Shown here in pieces: positions 62,235 through 64,000 of a DNA stretch of 64,000 nucleotides. The stretch's first letter is position 1, and each line of letters opens with the position of its first letter. Under the pieces are notes generated by a model. That model did not search any database and was not told the origin of the DNA. It worked only from the letters and a program-made list of their open reading frames with translations. The stretch comes from Streptomyces sp. NRRL WC-3618 (GTDB lineage: Bacteria > Actinomycetota > Actinomycetes > Streptomycetales > Streptomycetaceae), in NCBI RefSeq assembly GCF_001280005.1, contig NZ_LGDW01000248.1:1-64000 (forward strand), written 5' to 3'. The position numbers and the translations under genes were made by a program.

Positions 62235-62399
62235 TCACGCGGCGGGCATCAGCCCGACATCGCGAACCGGAACTGTCGCGACAGGCGCAGGGACGAGCTG
62301 CTCGATGGTCCTCCAAGTCGCCACGAAGCCCTCGGGCCTGTTCCACTGACGCGGGTCCCGGACGAAGTCGACGAGCCGCTCTTCCTCGCTCGCTGTCAT
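62235..62399 (-). CDS. Small hypothetical protein coupled to the MBL hydrolase
   Basis: A 54-residue frame whose ATG overlaps the stop of the metallo-beta-lactamase-fold gene as ATGA. The product is acidic then hydrophobic (MTASEEERLVDFVRDPRQW, NRPEGFVATWRTIEQLVP), a believable small folded protein. I do not recognise a family. Overlapping start/stop and coding-like composition are the evidence. Confidence 0.5.
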   Translation of the reverse strand: MTASEEERLVDFVRDPRQWNRPEGFVATWRTIEQLVPAPVATVPVRDVGLMPAA

Positions 62400-63625
62400 C
62401 GATCGCCCGCAAGGTCGAGATCGTGCCTGGGGGCCTCGGCGGCAGCCTGCGTCGACCGGGGCCGGCGCCACGGGTGAGCGAGAGGAGAGGACACCCCACG
62501 CCACCAAGGGTCGGAGGGCAGCTTCCCCGCAGGTTCGAACGGCTCACCCGGCCGCGGGAGCGCCACCGCCTGGCCGGCCTCCTCGGCCGCGTCCTTCGTC
62601 CACTCCCCCGGCTCCGCCCAGGCGTGCATCGCCAGCTTGAAGGTCCCCCAGTGGATCGGCAGCAGAACCCCGCCCGGTCCGCCTCCCTGCAGGTCAAGAT
62701 GAGCCTGGACCCCGTTGGCCGGCGACATGTGAATGTCCGGCCAGGCTCCCGGCAGCGGCGTGCGGTCCGTGCGGTCCTTGGGCCAGAACTCGCTGTAGGC
62801 CCCGATCTGGATCATCGTGGCGTCGAACGGACCATGGTCGGCGCCGATGTCCCGGAAGCCCTCGAAGTACCCGGTGTCGCCGCTGTGGTAGACGCGGTGT
62901 TCCGCACCGGCGACGACCCAGGAGGCCCACAGGGTGTGCTGGGTGTTGCGCAGGCCACGGCCGCAGAAGTGGCGGGCCGGGGTGGCGGTCAGGGTGAGTC
63001 CGCCGACCTTCGTCGCCTCGTGCCAGTCCAGCTCGCGCAGCCGGCCGGCCGACACACCCCAGCGCTCCAGGTGGGCGCCGACCCCCAGGGGCACCGCGAA
63101 CAGCGTGTCCGTGCCGGCCAGCGCCTTGATCGTGGGCATGTCCAGATGGTCGTAGTGATCGTGCGAGATGACGACGACGTCGACCGGGCCGAGCGCGGCC
63201 AGCGGAAGCGGCACCGGATGCAGCCGCTTGGGCCCGGCGAAGGCGAACGGCGAACAGCGCTCGCCCCAGACCGGGTCGAAGAGCACGCGCTGTCCGTCGA
63301 TCTCGGTGAGCACGCTGGAGTGACCCATCCAGGTCAGCCGGAGACCGCTGACGGGAGGCTTGGCGAGGTCGGCGAGCGTCGTGGCGTGCACCGGCACCGT
63401 GCCGGCCGGGGCGCGGCCGACCCGGTCCTCCTTACGCAGGGAGGACTTGGCGAACTCGAGCATGGCGCCGTCGGGCCTCGGGGTGCCCGGGGGGTTCTGG
63501 AACACACCGTCCGCGAAATGCGGCGATCTGCGGATCCGCGCCAGGCGCTCCCCATTCGGGTCCGCACCGAAGGCCTCGGGCCGCAGTGCGCGCAGCCTGG
63601 AGTTCGGAGGGGGAAATCCGGTCAC
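62396..63625 (-). CDS. Metallo-beta-lactamase-fold hydrolase (NAPE-PLD/UlaG-like)
   Basis: A 409-residue MBL-fold enzyme. The metal motif is ISHDHYDHLDMPTI (HxHxDH), with TPARHFCGRGL (His ligand), HSGDTGYFEGF (Asp ligand) and LLPIHWGTF (last His). The LTWMGHSSVLTEIDGQRVLF start is typical of the UlaG/NAPE-phospholipase D group, which hydrolyses phosphodiesters or lactones. The first 90 residues are a family-typical leader. It starts at GTG 63625 with GGAGG five bases upstream. No link to the phosphonate cluster is visible. Confidence 0.88.
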   Translation of the reverse strand: MTGFPPPNSRLRALRPEAFGADPNGERLARIRRSPHFADGVFQNPPGTPRPDGAMLEFAKSSLRKEDRVGRAPAGTVPVHATTLADLAKPPVSGLRLTWMGHSSVLTEIDGQRVLFDPVWGERCSPFAFAGPKRLHPVPLPLAALGPVDVVVISHDHYDHLDMPTIKALAGTDTLFAVPLGVGAHLERWGVSAGRLRELDWHEATKVGGLTLTATPARHFCGRGLRNTQHTLWASWVVAGAEHRVYHSGDTGYFEGFRDIGADHGPFDATMIQIGAYSEFWPKDRTDRTPLPGAWPDIHMSPANGVQAHLDLQGGGPGGVLLPIHWGTFKLAMHAWAEPGEWTKDAAEEAGQAVALPRPGEPFEPAGKLPSDPWWRGVSSPLAHPWRRPRSTQAAAEAPRHDLDLAGDR

Positions 63626-63831
63626 GGTACCTCCAGGTGGAGTCGGTCAGGATTTCCATTATGGTCGCCGCCTACGACACTCCGGAGGAATGCGCGGGGC
63701 AGCCGGGTCTTTCCAAGGAAAGACCAAGGTTCCGACGCCGAACGGCTCCGGAAGGCGACGCGACGTGGCCGCACGCACACGTGCGGCGCATCCACGGACT
63801 CAACTGAACGGCGAGTCAGTATATTGCGCGC

Positions 63832-64000
63832 ATGGCAACCCCTCAGGACGCTCCCCTGCTCTCCCTCACCTGGACCGACCACCTCACTGGCCGTCAGGGT
63901 TTCCTCGTCGTGGACACACTGGTGCGGGGCGTGTCCAGCGGCGGGCTGCGTATGCGCGAGGGCTGCACCCTGGACGAGGTCACCGGTCTCGCCCGGGGCA
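63832..64000 (+). CDS. Glu/Leu/Phe/Val dehydrogenase, N-terminal part (partial)
   Basis: The first 56 codons of a gene that continues past the window. The text MATPQDAPLLSLTWTDHLTG, GFLVVDTLVRGVSSGGLRMR and EGCTLDEVTGLARG is the dimerisation-domain start of glutamate/leucine dehydrogenase-type proteins, with the SGGLRM substrate strand. Only the N-terminus is visible, so the amino-acid specificity and completeness cannot be judged. Confidence 0.8.
   Translation, partial: MATPQDAPLLSLTWTDHLTGRQGFLVVDTLVRGVSSGGLRMREGCTLDEVTGLARG

Overview
The window is 64 kb of high-GC DNA with GC-rich third codon positions, many GTG/TTG starts and Streptomyces-type families: a WhiB-like protein, a conservon (cvnA-D), CYP105-like P450 with 3Fe-4S ferredoxin, MmyB-type XRE regulators, DUF6194, DUF6891 and DUF4916. 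It is almost certainly a Streptomyces or close relative, in a stretch that mixes core genes with accessory and decayed DNA.

Layout. 1-4.85 kb: sugar catabolism, with the end of an SDR dehydrogenase, a PfkB-kinase scrap, an aldo/keto reductase and a secreted beta-helix/ricin-lectin protein. 5.1-6.4 kb: a two-headed MerR regulator opposite a DUF6194 gene. 6.4-9.0 kb: a P450/ferredoxin pair and decayed regulator remnants, between a 3'-half copy of tRNA-Pro(GGG) and the complete tRNA-Pro(GGG). 9.1-13.0 kb: housekeeping-like genes (DUF309, zinc ribbon, TSUP transporter, lipase, WhiB, Dps). 13.1-20.1 kb: a tightly coupled seven-gene catabolic unit (SDR, bicupin, amidohydrolase, E1 beta, E1 alpha, M24-fold enzyme, XRE-cupin regulator) of unknown substrate. 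20.3-26.3 kb: a NUDIX protein, pyruvate carboxylase and an ABC exporter. 26.4-30.3 kb: a scar zone with a GH43 fragment, regulator/SDR pair, broken IS701-type and IS5-type transposases, DUF6891 and a second tRNA-Pro whose anticodon arm is duplicated. 30.4-38.1 kb: a split transketolase, an MmcQ-like protein, a LysR regulator, the tdh-kbl threonine operon and a DUF2264 protein. 38.2-43.6 kb: a conservon and a dnaK with most of its middle deleted. 43.8-45.7 kb: a RibD-like reductase and a membrane metallophosphoesterase.

45.8-61.2 kb is the highlight: one minus-strand phosphonate biosynthetic gene cluster. PEP mutase (EDKxFPKxNS) makes phosphonopyruvate. A 2-hydroxyacid dehydrogenase domain, a phosphoglycerate-kinase homologue, an ArgC homologue and an iron alcohol dehydrogenase match the kinase/reductase route to 2,3-dihydroxypropylphosphonate (DHPPA) described for valinophos. 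A zinc alcohol dehydrogenase, a split transketolase-like pair and an acetolactate-synthase-like enzyme match the later steps described for the herbicide phosphonothrixin. On top of this core sit genes that suggest a further amino-acid decoration: an NRPS adenylation domain fused to the hydroxyacid dehydrogenase (specificity residues close to the threonine code), a free-standing carrier protein, a stand-alone condensation-like protein and a PhyH-type dioxygenase. An MFS exporter is included and a TTA codon points to bldA control. The product is inferred to be phosphonothrixin-like, possibly aminoacylated.

61.7-64 kb: a cupin protein, a metallo-beta-lactamase-fold hydrolase with a tiny coupled ORF, and the start of a Glu/Leu/Phe/Val dehydrogenase. 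All functional calls come from reading motifs; no database search was run.
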